From Pseudomonas sp. PB101 (GTDB taxonomy: Bacteria > Pseudomonadota > Gammaproteobacteria > Pseudomonadales > Pseudomonadaceae): 64,000 nucleotides of DNA. The translations under genes were made by a program, and so were the position numbers. Location of the stretch: positions 1-64,000 of the forward strand of contig NZ_RWIR01000011.1 in NCBI RefSeq assembly GCF_009764265.1, in the 5' to 3' direction. Shown in pieces: positions 56,612 through 64,000 of this stretch (positions within the stretch are counted from its first letter, which is position 1; the number at the start of each line of letters is the position of its first letter). Under the pieces are notes generated by a model that saw only the letters and a list, made by a program, of their open reading frames with translations, searched no databases and was not told the origin of the DNA.

Positions 56612-57002
56612 GTAGGAGCCGGCTTGCCGGCGATGGCGGTCTTGAGCCATGCATCGATCTTTCGGGCGCCATCGCTGGCAAGCCAGCTCCCACAGTGGGC
56701 TGTACGCAGGTTTGCCTTTGTAGGAGCCGGCTTGCTGGCGATAGCGGTCCTGAGCCATGTATCGATCTTTCGGGCGCCATCGCTGGCAGCCAGCTCCCAC
56801 AGTGGGCTGTACGCAGGTTTGCCTTTGTAGGAGCCGGCTTGCTGGCGATAGCGGTCCTGAGCCATGCATCGATCTTTCGGACGCCATCGCTGGCAAGCCA
56901 GCTCCCACGGTTTGCCTTTGTAGGAGCCGGCTTGCCGGCGATGGCGGTCCTGAGCCATGCATCGATCTTTCGGGCGCCATCGCTGGCAAGCCAGCTCCTA
57001 CA
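56612..57002. repeat. Tandem REPIN array (four units)
   Basis: Four head-to-tail REPINs at 56612-56694, 56719-56802, 56826-56909 and 56919-57002, with starts 107, 107 and 93 bp apart. Each has a left GTAGGAGCCGGCTTGC(C/T)GGC, an insert GAGCCATGCATCGATCTTTC, and a right complement ending CTCCCACA or CTCCTACA. The spacer (GGGCTGTACGCAGG onward) is repeated with them and shortened before the fourth. It lies between the YjdF-like gene and the araC 3' end. Confidence 0.92.
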
Positions 57003-57015
57003 AGGGGGGTGTGGG

Positions 57016-57831
57016 TCAGTTGCCTTTCCACTCCCTGGGACTCAGCCCGGTCTTGCGCCGAAACGCCCGGGCCAGCGCCGAGGGGCTTTCGTAGCCGACT
57101 TCCTCGGCGATCAGCGCAATCGGCCGGCCCTCGCGCAAGCGTTTCTGCGCCAGGCTGATGCGCCAGCTCACCAGGTAATCCACCGGCGTCTGCCCGACCA
57201 CCCGGCGAAAATGCTCGGCGAAACCGGCCCGCGACATGTTCGCGGCCACCGAGAGTTCGGCCACGCTCCAGGCCTTGGCCGGGGCTTCGTGCATCAGGCT
57301 CAGCGGCCGCGCCAGGCGTGCGTCGGCGAGGCCGGCCATCATGCCCGGCTGCTGGCCGGTGGTGCTCAGGATGTGCCGCAGCAACAGAATCACCAGCAAC
57401 TCGAACAGGCGATCCATCACCGCTTCGCGCCCGCAGGTACCGTCGAACGCCTCGTTGAACAGCCATTCCAGGGTCCCGGCCAAGGAAGGAATTTCATCGA
57501 GCTTGAGCACCAGGTAATCCGGCAACGCCGCCGCCAGGGCATTGCCCGCCCCGCCGTCAAAATCCAGGGTCGCGCAGACCAACTGCGTGCCGGACGCTTC
57601 AGAAGCGAACAGACGATGTCGATAGGGCCGGGGGAAAAAGATCAGGGTCGGTTCGCTCAGTTGCAGGTCCGGCTGATCGCCCATCTTGAGCAGCAGGTCG
57701 CCGGCCTGCAGCAAGTGCAGGTGACCGCTTGCCTGTTGGCCGTCGTAGGCGGCGGTGCCGCAAAACGTGCCGCTGTGAAAGGTGCCGGCATTGACGCCGA
57801 AGTGTGTGAGCAAGGTGGACAAGCGATCCAT
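57016..57831 (-). CDS. AraC-family regulator
   Basis: A 271-residue regulator. The N-terminal cupin-type sensor resembles the AraC_binding_2 group (LLKMGDQPDLQLSEPTLIFF, then F-P-R-P-Y-R-H). The C-terminal double HTH includes MSRAGFAEHFRRVVGQTPVDYL and AEEVGYESPSALARAFRRK, each cut here within the family pattern. ATG 57831 follows GGAG at 7 nt. It is divergent from an AhpD-like gene with a 134-bp gap, so it probably controls that gene and the glutaredoxin after it. Confidence 0.88.
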   Translation of the reverse strand: MDRLSTLLTHFGVNAGTFHSGTFCGTAAYDGQQASGHLHLLQAGDLLLKMGDQPDLQLSEPTLIFFPRPYRHRLFASEASGTQLVCATLDFDGGAGNALAAALPDYLVLKLDEIPSLAGTLEWLFNEAFDGTCGREAVMDRLFELLVILLLRHILSTTGQQPGMMAGLADARLARPLSLMHEAPAKAWSVAELSVAANMSRAGFAEHFRRVVGQTPVDYLVSWRISLAQKRLREGRPIALIAEEVGYESPSALARAFRRKTGLSPREWKGN

Positions 57832-57965
57832 GACAAGGCTCCGGGAGGCATCTTTGGACGATCTGTCGCATATCCTCGACGATTTGCACCCAACAAGCCA
57901 GGCGCTCTCCCTAACATCAGCTCCGTACCCAGCGCATACCGCGCTTCACACTACGGAGTATCACC

Positions 57966-58484
57966 ATGACTCACATTGCCCCGATCAGCCTCGAACACGC
58001 CACCGACACCACCCGTCCGCTGCTGGAAGCTGTGCAGAAGAAAATCGGCTTTCTGCCCAACCTGTTCAGGGTGCTGGCGAACGCCCCTGTCGCGCTGACC
58101 TCGTACCTGCAAATTTCGGCAACCCTGGCCAAGACTTCCTTGAGCGCCACGGAAAAAGAAGCGGTGTTCCTCGCCACCTCGCAGGTCAACGGTTGCGACT
58201 ACTGCGTGGCGGCACACACATTCTTCGCCGGCAAGGTCGGGCTGTCGCAGCAGGACATCCTCAGCGCACGACACGGCGAGCTCAACGCCATTGCCGCCCT
58301 CGCCCGCCAGATCACCGAAAGCCGCGGACACCTGAGCGCCGAGCAACTCGCCGCCGCCCGCGCCGCCGGTATCGACGACGCCAAGATCATCGAAGTGATC
58401 GCCCATGTGGCGGCGCAGACGCTGACCAACTACCTGAACAACACCGCGCTGACCGACATCGACTTCCCGGCCATCGACGCCTGA
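57966..58484 (+). CDS. AhpD-like carboxymuconolactone decarboxylase family protein
   Basis: A 172-residue all-helical protein. The redox site is CDYCVAAHT, with Cys77, Cys80 and His84 in the AhpD arrangement C-x-x-C-x3-H. These proteins are peroxidase-related disulfide reductases; the substrate is unknown. ATG 57966 has GGAG at 7 nt. It precedes a glutaredoxin by 26 bp and is divergent from an AraC regulator, suggesting a small oxidative- or electrophile-stress module. Confidence 0.88.
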   Translation: MTHIAPISLEHATDTTRPLLEAVQKKIGFLPNLFRVLANAPVALTSYLQISATLAKTSLSATEKEAVFLATSQVNGCDYCVAAHTFFAGKVGLSQQDILSARHGELNAIAALARQITESRGHLSAEQLAAARAAGIDDAKIIEVIAHVAAQTLTNYLNNTALTDIDFPAIDA

Positions 58485-58510
58485 ATGACTGGATTGACGG
58501 AGGACCCACC

Positions 58511-58762
58511 ATGAACACCGTGACCCTATACACAACCGACACCTGCCCTTTCTGCCGCAACGCAAAAGCCTTGCTGGCGAGCAAAGGCGCGGTGATGCAA
58601 GAGATCAATATCGAGCGCGAGCCCGGAAAAATGCAGGAAATGCTCAACCGCAGTGGTCGACGCAGCGTGCCGCAGATCTTCATTGGCGACACGCACATCG
58701 GCGGCTTCGACGACCTGGCCAAACTGGATCGTCAGGGTGGGTTGATGTCGATGCTGGCCTGA
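58511..58762 (+). CDS. grxC: Glutaredoxin 3
   Basis: An 83-residue glutaredoxin. The active site is CPFC (12-15), and the glutathione-binding parts are RSVPQIFI and GGFDDL. ATG 58511 follows GGAGG; a long open frame upstream in the same phase, from 57782, runs through the AhpD gene and is not coding. The dithiol site allows both disulfide reduction and deglutathionylation. Probably co-transcribed with the AhpD-like gene. Confidence 0.9.
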   Translation: MNTVTLYTTDTCPFCRNAKALLASKGAVMQEINIEREPGKMQEMLNRSGRRSVPQIFIGDTHIGGFDDLAKLDRQGGLMSMLA

Positions 58763-58801
58763 GTCGGTCAGGTATTGGTTTTCCACCTGGTCCACTGCAA
58801 G

Positions 58802-58833
58802 ACCCTGTGGGAGCGGGCTTGCTCCCACAGGGT
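58802..58833. terminator. REP-derived hairpin between convergent grxC and tctA
   Basis: ACCCTGTGGGAGC and GCTCCCACAGGGT pair perfectly around a 6-nt loop. No T-tract. Its position between convergent genes suits a bidirectional transcript end. Confidence 0.65.
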
Positions 58834-58837
58834 GGAC

Positions 58838-60346
58838 TCAATCATCCTCATGCAACTTGATGCCGCGTTTATGCAGCACATGCGGCACCACCAGCACCAG
58901 CAGCGTCAGGGCGAGGAAGAACGCCGAGATCGGTTGCGTGAGGAACACTGTCCAGTCGCCCTCGCCGATGGACAGGGCGTTGCGCAGCTGTTTCTCGGCC
59001 ATCGGCCCCAGCAGCATGCCGACGATCACCGGCGCGACGGGGAAGTCGAACCGCCGCATCAGCACCCCGCCCCAGCCAATCGCCAACATCAGCAGCAGGT
59101 CGAAAGATGAGTGGCGCATGCCGTACACGCCGATGGTGGCGAAGACGAGGATGCCGGCGTTCAGGTAGGGCCGGGGGATTTGCAGCAGCTTGACCCACAG
59201 CCCCACCAGCGGCAGGTTCAACACCAGCAGAATCACGTTGCCGATGTACAGCGAGGCCACCAGCGTCCAGACCAGGTCGGCGGAGGTTTCGAACAGCATC
59301 GGCCCGGGTTGCAGGTTGTAGTTCTGGAACGCCGCCAGCAGGATCGCAGCGGTGGCGGACGTCGGGATGCCCAGGGTCAGCAACGGCACCAGCGAGCCGG
59401 TCGCGCTGGCGTTGTTGGCCGCTTCCGGGCCGGCGACGCCTTCGATGGCGCCCTCGCCCTTGTTGGCGGAAAACTCCTGGGGGTACTTGCTGAGCTTGCG
59501 TTCGGTGGAATAGGACAGGAAGGTCGGAATCTCGGCGCCACCGGCCGGAATCGAGCCAAACGGAAAACCGATCAGCGTGCCGCGAAGCCACGCCGGCACC
59601 GAGCGCTTCCAGTCGGCACGGGTCATCCACAACGAGGTCAGGCGATGCCGGCCTTCGTTGGCTTCGGTTTGATAGAGCAAGCTGTACAAGGCCTCGCCTA
59701 CTGCGAACAAACCGACCGCCACCAGCACCACTTCGATGCCGTCCACCAGTTCGGGCACGCCGAGGGTGTAGCGGGCAATGCCCGAGGTCGAGTCCAGGCC
59801 GATCAAACCGATGGTCAGCCCGACACCCAGTGAAGCGAACCCGCGCAGCATGGACGCGCCGAGCACCGCCGACACGGTGGTGAACGACAGCACCAGGATC
59901 GCGAAGTATTCGGTGGGGCCGAAATTCAGCGCCAGCCTGGCCACGATGGGCGCAAACAGCGTCAGCAAAACCGTGGCGATGGTGCCGGCGACGAAGGAGC
60001 CGATCGCCGCCGTCGCCAGCGCGGGTCCGGCGCGGCCGTTTCGCGCCATGAGGTTGCCTTCCAGGGCCGTGACCATCGACGACGATTCGCCGGGGGTGTT
60101 GAGCAGGATCGAGGTAGTGGAGCCACCGAACTGCGCGCCGTAGTAGATACCGGCGAACATGATCAGCGCCCCGGTGGGATCGACCTTGGCAGTGATCGGC
60201 AACAGCAGCGCCACCGTCAACGCCGGACCGATCCCCGGCAACACGCCGATGGCGGTGCCGAGCAGGCAACCGATGAACCCCCACATCAGGTTGATCGGCG
60301 TCAGCGCCGAGGAAAACCCCATCGCCAGGCTTGAAAGAATGTCCAC
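58838..60346 (-). CDS. tctA: Tripartite tricarboxylate transporter, large membrane subunit
   Basis: A 502-residue protein with about 12 membrane segments. Family hallmarks are [19 protein letters not shown] near residue 40 and the repeated [14 protein letters not shown] half. Also characteristic are [18 protein letters not shown] and [20 protein letters not shown]. With TctB and the TctC binding protein it imports a carboxylate driven by the ion gradient. The last gene of tctCBA, 15 bp after tctB. Confidence 0.92.
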   Translation of the reverse strand: MDILSSLAMGFSSALTPINLMWGFIGCLLGTAIGVLPGIGPALTVALLLPITAKVDPTGALIMFAGIYYGAQFGGSTTSILLNTPGESSSMVTALEGNLMARNGRAGPALATAAIGSFVAGTIATVLLTLFAPIVARLALNFGPTEYFAILVLSFTTVSAVLGASMLRGFASLGVGLTIGLIGLDSTSGIARYTLGVPELVDGIEVVLVAVGLFAVGEALYSLLYQTEANEGRHRLTSLWMTRADWKRSVPAWLRGTLIGFPFGSIPAGGAEIPTFLSYSTERKLSKYPQEFSANKGEGAIEGVAGPEAANNASATGSLVPLLTLGIPTSATAAILLAAFQNYNLQPGPMLFETSADLVWTLVASLYIGNVILLVLNLPLVGLWVKLLQIPRPYLNAGILVFATIGVYGMRHSSFDLLLMLAIGWGGVLMRRFDFPVAPVIVGMLLGPMAEKQLRNALSIGEGDWTVFLTQPISAFFLALTLLVLVVPHVLHKRGIKLHEDD

Positions 60347-60361
60347 GGTGTCGCTCTCCTT

Positions 60362-60847
60362 TCAAAGCCAGATATTGATCAGCGACGGCAGGGAAACCCC
60401 GAGTCCGGCGTTGAACAGCCAGTAGATCGGCAGGGTCAAGGCGATGCCGATGGCCAGGTCCCGCACCGGATGACGGCTACCGAAACCTCGCGCCGAACAG
60501 GCAAACAGCAACCCGGCGGCCAGCACGAAACCGATCAGGTTGATCAGCAGCGCCACCCCGACAAGCCCCGCAGTCACCCAGGCCGCGCCGGCCTTTCCAC
60601 CGGGCACCGTGCCCGTGTCGTCGTTACCCAGCTCGCGAAAACCGCCGCTGAGCGCCTGATAACTCAGCAACAGGCCCACACCGCCGAGAAACGCCGCCAC
60701 GACATAGGGGTAAACGTACGCTGGCAGGATGACGAACCCCATTTCAGGCGGAAAACGGTAGGCACCCATCGCCAAGATGACGCTGATGGCAATCAGGCCG
60801 ATGCCGACCGCCAATTGCGTCGGCACCACGGCGCGCTGTGTGGCCAT
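60362..60847 (-). CDS. tctB: Tripartite tricarboxylate transporter, small membrane subunit
   Basis: A 161-residue protein with four hydrophobic helices, as usual for TctB. The start is ATG 60847 (MATQRAVVPT), one base after the tctC stop (TGAGATG); the frame upstream of it lies inside tctC. GxG-like sequence is absent and the family is recognised by topology, size and position between tctC and tctA. Confidence 0.88.
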   Translation of the reverse strand: MATQRAVVPTQLAVGIGLIAISVILAMGAYRFPPEMGFVILPAYVYPYVVAAFLGGVGLLLSYQALSGGFRELGNDDTGTVPGGKAGAAWVTAGLVGVALLINLIGFVLAAGLLFACSARGFGSRHPVRDLAIGIALTLPIYWLFNAGLGVSLPSLINIWL

Positions 60848-60848
60848 C

Positions 60849-61814
60849 TCAAAGCAGCCCGACCTTGACCAGCATGGCGCGCAACCGCACGTGTTCTTCC
60901 TCGACGAATTTGCCGAACTCATCGCCGGTCAGCACGCTGGGCGTCCAGGCGTTGGCCTGGATATTGTCCTGCCAGACCTTGCTGTTGGTGGCGGCCACGA
61001 CGGCGTCGGTCACCTCTTTACGCTGCTCCGGGGTGAGGCCCGCCGCACCATAAACGCCGCGCCAGTTGCCGATGATCACGTCATAGCCACTCTCTTTGAG
61101 GGTCGGTGCATCAATGCCGGGAACACGCTCCGGCGCGCCGATGGCGAGGACACGGAACTGACCGTTCTTGATGTACTGGCCAAGCTCGGCGTAACCGCCG
61201 GTGATCACCTTGAGCTGGCCGCCCAGCGCCTGGGCAACCACCTCGCCGCCGCCACCAAAGGCTACGTAGTTGACCTTGTTCACCGGAACGTCCAGCTTGC
61301 CGGCAAGCTCGGCGATACCGATGTGGTCGACCGAACCCTTGGAGCCGCCGCCCCAGGTGATGCTGGTCGGTTTGTCCTTGAACGCCTTGATCAGGTCATC
61401 GAGGGTCTTGAATTCGGATTCCTTGCGCACGGCGATCACGTTGTACTCGGTGAACAGCCGGGCAATGGGCGTCACATCCTTCAGGCTGATCTGCGATTTG
61501 TTCTGCTCGATGCCCGCGACCATGATCGCGCCAACCACCAGCAATGCGTTCGGGTCGCCCTTGGTGCTGTTGGCAAACTGCGCCAGACCCAGGGTGCCGC
61601 CCGCCCCGCCCTTGTTCTCGAAGGTCACGGCCTTGGCCGTATTGGCTTCGACCATGGCCTTGCCCAGCACCCGGGCGGTCTGGTCATAACCACCGCCCAC
61701 CGAGCCCGGGGCCATGAACTTCACGGTATCCAGCGCGAAGGCTGGAGCGACCAGCACGGCAGCGGCCAAACCGGCGGCCATGCAGCGACTGAAACGACGG
61801 ATCAAAGCAGACAT
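60849..61814 (-). CDS. tctC: Tripartite tricarboxylate transporter, periplasmic binding protein
   Basis: A 321-residue Bug-family solute receptor. I use ATG 61814, because AGGAG lies 6 nt upstream; the ATG at 61820 would have no spacing. The signal peptide ends near APAFA. Mature features are the PGSVGGGYDQTARVLGKAM loop, typical of carboxylate binding, and FENKGGAGGTLGLAQF. The ligand is a carboxylate, possibly citrate or a related acid, but cannot be fixed from sequence. No tctDE regulator pair is adjacent. Confidence 0.9.
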   Translation of the reverse strand: MSALIRRFSRCMAAGLAAAVLVAPAFALDTVKFMAPGSVGGGYDQTARVLGKAMVEANTAKAVTFENKGGAGGTLGLAQFANSTKGDPNALLVVGAIMVAGIEQNKSQISLKDVTPIARLFTEYNVIAVRKESEFKTLDDLIKAFKDKPTSITWGGGSKGSVDHIGIAELAGKLDVPVNKVNYVAFGGGGEVVAQALGGQLKVITGGYAELGQYIKNGQFRVLAIGAPERVPGIDAPTLKESGYDVIIGNWRGVYGAAGLTPEQRKEVTDAVVAATNSKVWQDNIQANAWTPSVLTGDEFGKFVEEEHVRLRAMLVKVGLL

Positions 61815-61960
61815 GGGCATCTCCTGATTGCATTGTTTTTATGGGTGCCGTGGGTCCATCGAGCTGCTCGATGGAGATGGGCCTGCGAACAAGCTTAGGC
61901 CATGGATGGGTGGGTTGATCTGTTTTGCTGAAACCGCCCGCCAATGGCGCCGCAAACCCC

Positions 61961-62064
61961 CTTGTGGGAGCGAGCCTGCTCGCGATGAACCTAAAGTCAC
62001 CGCGTTTATTCAGGTAACCCGCGTAATCGTTAACGACCATCGCGAGCAGGCTCGCTCCCACAAG
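61961..62064. repeat. REPIN
   Basis: CTTGTGGGAGCGAGCCTGCT and complement as outer arms, inner arms to CGCGATG, about 104 bp, with an insert containing GTTAACGACC. It lies between divergent tctC and the DUF2790 gene. The rest of 61815-62204 has the metal-type box listed next and nothing else recognisable. Confidence 0.9.
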
Positions 62065-62090
62065 ATCCTGGGCGCTCCTGCCATCCATTC

Positions 62091-62106
62091 ATTACAACTT
62101 TGTCAT
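62091..62106. promoter_or_regulatory. CusR/CopR-type response regulator box
   Basis: ATTACAACTTTGTCAT, one base away from the E. coli CusR half-site arrangement ATGACAA-N2-TTGTCAT. It is 98 bp before the DUF2790 ATG and upstream of the response regulator itself, so autoregulation is likely. Confidence 0.6.
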
Positions 62107-62204
62107 CAAGCTGTTGGTCGGCTGTCCGGATCGCCTCGTTAACCTGAGCTCACTGCCAGGCCAACCTTCGGCAGCCACCCTGCCCTTGTAGAGAGAGATC
62201 CGTC

Positions 62205-62462
62205 ATGAAAATGTTGATCGCAGGTTTTGTCGCTCTGCTCGCCACCGGATCGGCGTTTGCCGCCACCCAGTCCACCTCGCCGGTCATCCACGACAAAGAC
62301 GGCTTCTATGTCCCGGTGGATGTGGCCAAGGTCCTGTCCATGACCGACCTGTCCGGCAAGTGCGGGATCGTGCCGGCGCAGTTCAACTACCTCGACCACC
62401 AGGGTCGCGAACACCAGCTGGACTATCAGGTCCAGGGCGTGGGTTGCCTTGGCGAGAACTGA
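62205..62462 (+). CDS. DUF2790 small exported protein
   Basis: An 85-residue protein with a signal peptide (MKMLIAGFVALLATGSAFA, cleavage about residue 20). The mature part is about 65 residues, with two cysteines (SGKCGIVP and GVGCLGEN) that could form a disulfide, and YLDHQGREHQLDYQV. DUF2790 proteins are found mainly in Pseudomonas, often next to metal-responsive two-component systems as here. Function is unknown. GAGAGA precedes the ATG. The gap to the response regulator gene is 84 bp. Confidence 0.85.
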   Translation: MKMLIAGFVALLATGSAFAATQSTSPVIHDKDGFYVPVDVAKVLSMTDLSGKCGIVPAQFNYLDHQGREHQLDYQVQGVGCLGEN

Positions 62463-62546
62463 TCGAATGCCTGTATTGACGGCTGGCCGGGCTACACTTG
62501 CGCCAGAGATGCGCCTCCGTAGTCCGACCGAAACAGGCAGCGCCCG

Positions 62547-63218
62547 ATGAACATCCTCGTAGTCGAAGACGAACCCAAGGCCGGCAATTACCTGCTCAAC
62601 GGCTTGCAGGAACTCGGATACACCGTGAGCCTGGCGCGCGATGGCGTCGATGGCCTGCACCTGGCCCTGGAGCACGATTTCGATGTAATCGTGCTGGACG
62701 TCATGATGCCGAAGATGGATGGCTGGGAAGTCCTGCGCCGCCTGCGCAAGGAAGCCGACACGCCGGTGCTGTTCCTCACCGCCCGGGATGACATCGCCGA
62801 CCGCATCAAGGGCCTCGAACTGGGCGCCGACGACTACCTGATCAAGCCGTTTTCCTTCGCCGAACTCGTGGCACGCCTGCGCACCCTGACCCGCCGTGGT
62901 CCTACCCGCGAAGAAGAACACCTGCACGTCGACGACCTGCAGATCGACGTGCTCAAGCGTCGCGTCAGCCGCGCCGGCAACCGCATCACCCTGACCAACA
63001 AGGAGTTCGCCCTGCTGCACCTGTTCGCCACCCATCAGGGTGAAGTGTTGTCACGCTCGATGATCGCCTCGCGGGTCTGGGACATGAATTTCGACAGCGA
63101 CACCAATGTCGTCGATGTCGCGGTGCGCCGCCTGCGCCTGAAAATCGATGATCCGTTCCCGCTCAAGCTGATCCACAGCGTGCGCGGCATCGGCTACCGC
63201 TTCGACACTCAACCCTGA
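62547..63218 (+). CDS. OmpR-family heavy-metal response regulator (CopR/CusR type)
   Basis: A 223-residue regulator. Receiver domain: acidic Glu7-Asp8, phosphoacceptor Asp51 (VIVLDVMMP) and Lys100 (YLIKPF). The C-terminal winged helix reads [20 protein letters not shown] and then the VRRLRLKID recognition segment. The sequence type is that of IrlR/CopR/CusR/CzcR regulators, which respond to copper, silver, zinc or cadmium. The box at 62091-62106 favours the CusR/CopR kind. The sensor kinase follows 8 bp downstream. Confidence 0.9.
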   Translation: MNILVVEDEPKAGNYLLNGLQELGYTVSLARDGVDGLHLALEHDFDVIVLDVMMPKMDGWEVLRRLRKEADTPVLFLTARDDIADRIKGLELGADDYLIKPFSFAELVARLRTLTRRGPTREEEHLHVDDLQIDVLKRRVSRAGNRITLTNKEFALLHLFATHQGEVLSRSMIASRVWDMNFDSDTNVVDVAVRRLRLKIDDPFPLKLIHSVRGIGYRFDTQP

Positions 63219-63226
63219 ACGCCCCC

Positions 63227-64000
63227 ATGAATGCCATGACGCCGCTGCGATCGGCCTCCCGCCTCAGCCATTCCCTGACCCTGCGCCTGGCGCTGGTGTT
63301 TGCCCTGCTGGCGTTTGTCTCGCTGGCGCTGCTGGGTGTGGCGCTGTACCGCGACCTGGAGCGCGAGCTGATCCATCGCGACGACATCGCCCTGATCACC
63401 CGCATCGACCAGTTGCGCACCTTCCTCAACGACAGCAATACCCTGGACCTGATCAAGGCCAAGCCGGCGCTGTTCCAGAACATGATGGGCAACCGCGAGG
63501 CCCTGCTGACCATCGGCACCCCCGGCCAGCCACCGTTGCTGGTGGTCAACCCGGGCAACCTGAACATGCCGGTGCTGACCCCGGTGGCGATGGATCATCG
63601 GCTGACCCTGGACGACGTGCAGCATTTGCCCAACGTCAATGGCGTACCGTTTTCCGCCCTGGCGGCGACCATCGACTCCGGTGACCTGGGCAGCCTGCAA
63701 GTGGTGACCGGGCGCCTGATGACCGAACGCACGGCCGTGCTCGCCGAATACCGCTTCAATGTCTACCTGTTCGCCAGCGTCGCGGCGATTCTGCTGGCGC
63801 TGTCCGGTTATCTGCTGGTGCATCGCGGCCTGCTGCCCGTGCGACGCCTGGCCCGCCACACCCAGAGCATCGACGTCGGCAACCTCAACGAACGCCTCGA
63901 CAGCCAGGGTGCGCCGCTGGAACTGTTGCCGATGATCGACGCCTTCAACGCCATGCTCGACCGCCTGGACAAAGGCTTCATCCAGCTGGGCCAGGTATCG
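63227..64000 (+). CDS. Heavy-metal sensor histidine kinase, 5' part (cut by window end)
   Basis: 258 codons are present and the frame is open at the window end. It starts at ATG 63227 (MNAMTPLRSASRLSHSL). TM1 is about 18-42 (LRLALVFALLAFVSLALLG), then a periplasmic sensor of about 130 residues, TM2 about 170-190 (YLFASVAAILLALSGYLLV), and the beginning of a HAMP domain with LLPVRRLARHTQSI and ELLPMIDAFNAMLDRL. The kinase core lies outside. The layout matches CusS/CopS/IrlS kinases, and it pairs with the response regulator just upstream. Confidence 0.88.
   Translation, partial: MNAMTPLRSASRLSHSLTLRLALVFALLAFVSLALLGVALYRDLERELIHRDDIALITRIDQLRTFLNDSNTLDLIKAKPALFQNMMGNREALLTIGTPGQPPLLVVNPGNLNMPVLTPVAMDHRLTLDDVQHLPNVNGVPFSALAATIDSGDLGSLQVVTGRLMTERTAVLAEYRFNVYLFASVAAILLALSGYLLVHRGLLPVRRLARHTQSIDVGNLNERLDSQGAPLELLPMIDAFNAMLDRLDKGFIQLGQVS

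Noticed and set aside
56497..57969. Long frame (490 codons, plus) and the extended 540-codon frame (minus) over the second REPIN array
   Set aside because: They read through REP units and antisense to araC; only the 55844-56518 part has real membrane-protein character.
57782..58510. N-terminal extension of the glutaredoxin frame
   Set aside because: It overlaps the AhpD-like gene in another phase; the 83-residue form matches GrxC and has its own GGAGG.

Overview
The window is a chromosomal segment of a Pseudomonas, most likely from the P. fluorescens group. The evidence is a uniformly GC-rich coding style, many REP/REPIN palindromes of the Pseudomonas type (core GGGAGCGAGCTTGCTCGCGA or GGAGCCGGCTTGCCGGCGA), and familiar Pseudomonas genes (ilvD, an exported-type mqo, sorAB, tctABC, DUF2790, a CopR/CusR-type two-component system). 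I saw no rRNA, tRNA, CRISPR array, prophage or intact insertion sequence.

Layout. 1-5090: a probable comM 3' remnant, an exported DUF4432 aldose-epimerase-like protein with a LacI-type operator, a membrane PAS-GGDEF-EAL protein, then a tandem REPIN array. 5093-11113: a GntR/FCD regulator divergent from a complete D-erythronate operon (MFS permease, denD, otnK, otnC, otnI), which should yield dihydroxyacetone phosphate. 11161-15071: a HIT protein, a hipBA toxin-antitoxin pair with a four-site operator array, a methyltransferase and a DHFR-like reductase.

15092-46977 is the most interesting part: a catabolic island of about 32 kb. It encodes an alcohol and an aldehyde dehydrogenase, two acyl-CoA ligases, an alpha-methylacyl-CoA racemase with all three catalytic residues recognisable, six acyl-CoA dehydrogenases (two as adjacent large/small pairs), two enoyl-CoA hydratases, a MaoC pair, an SDR, two SCP-x-type thiolases, DUF1302 and DUF1329 envelope proteins, an exported arylsulfatase, two MalT-like LuxR regulators, and a TetR regulator with a degenerate SDR. 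Racemase, SCP-x thiolase, hydratase-2 and SDR together are the parts list of peroxisomal branched-chain beta-oxidation. I infer that the island degrades a methyl-branched, steroid- or isoprenoid-like alcohol or acid, possibly delivered as a sulfate ester. No steroid-ring-cleavage gene is in the window. An inverted repeat, CCACCCG-N3-CGGGTGG, sits 58-94 bp before the first gene of every transcription unit in the island except the tetR unit, so the island looks like one regulon controlled by one or both LuxR proteins.

47098-64000 is mostly housekeeping and transport: a glycosyltransferase, sulfite dehydrogenase SorAB, mqo, ilvD, a chemoreceptor, a YjdF-like membrane protein, a second tandem REPIN array, an AraC regulator divergent from an AhpD-like protein and a glutaredoxin, the TctABC tricarboxylate transporter, and a DUF2790 gene followed by a metal-type response regulator and a sensor kinase cut by the window end.
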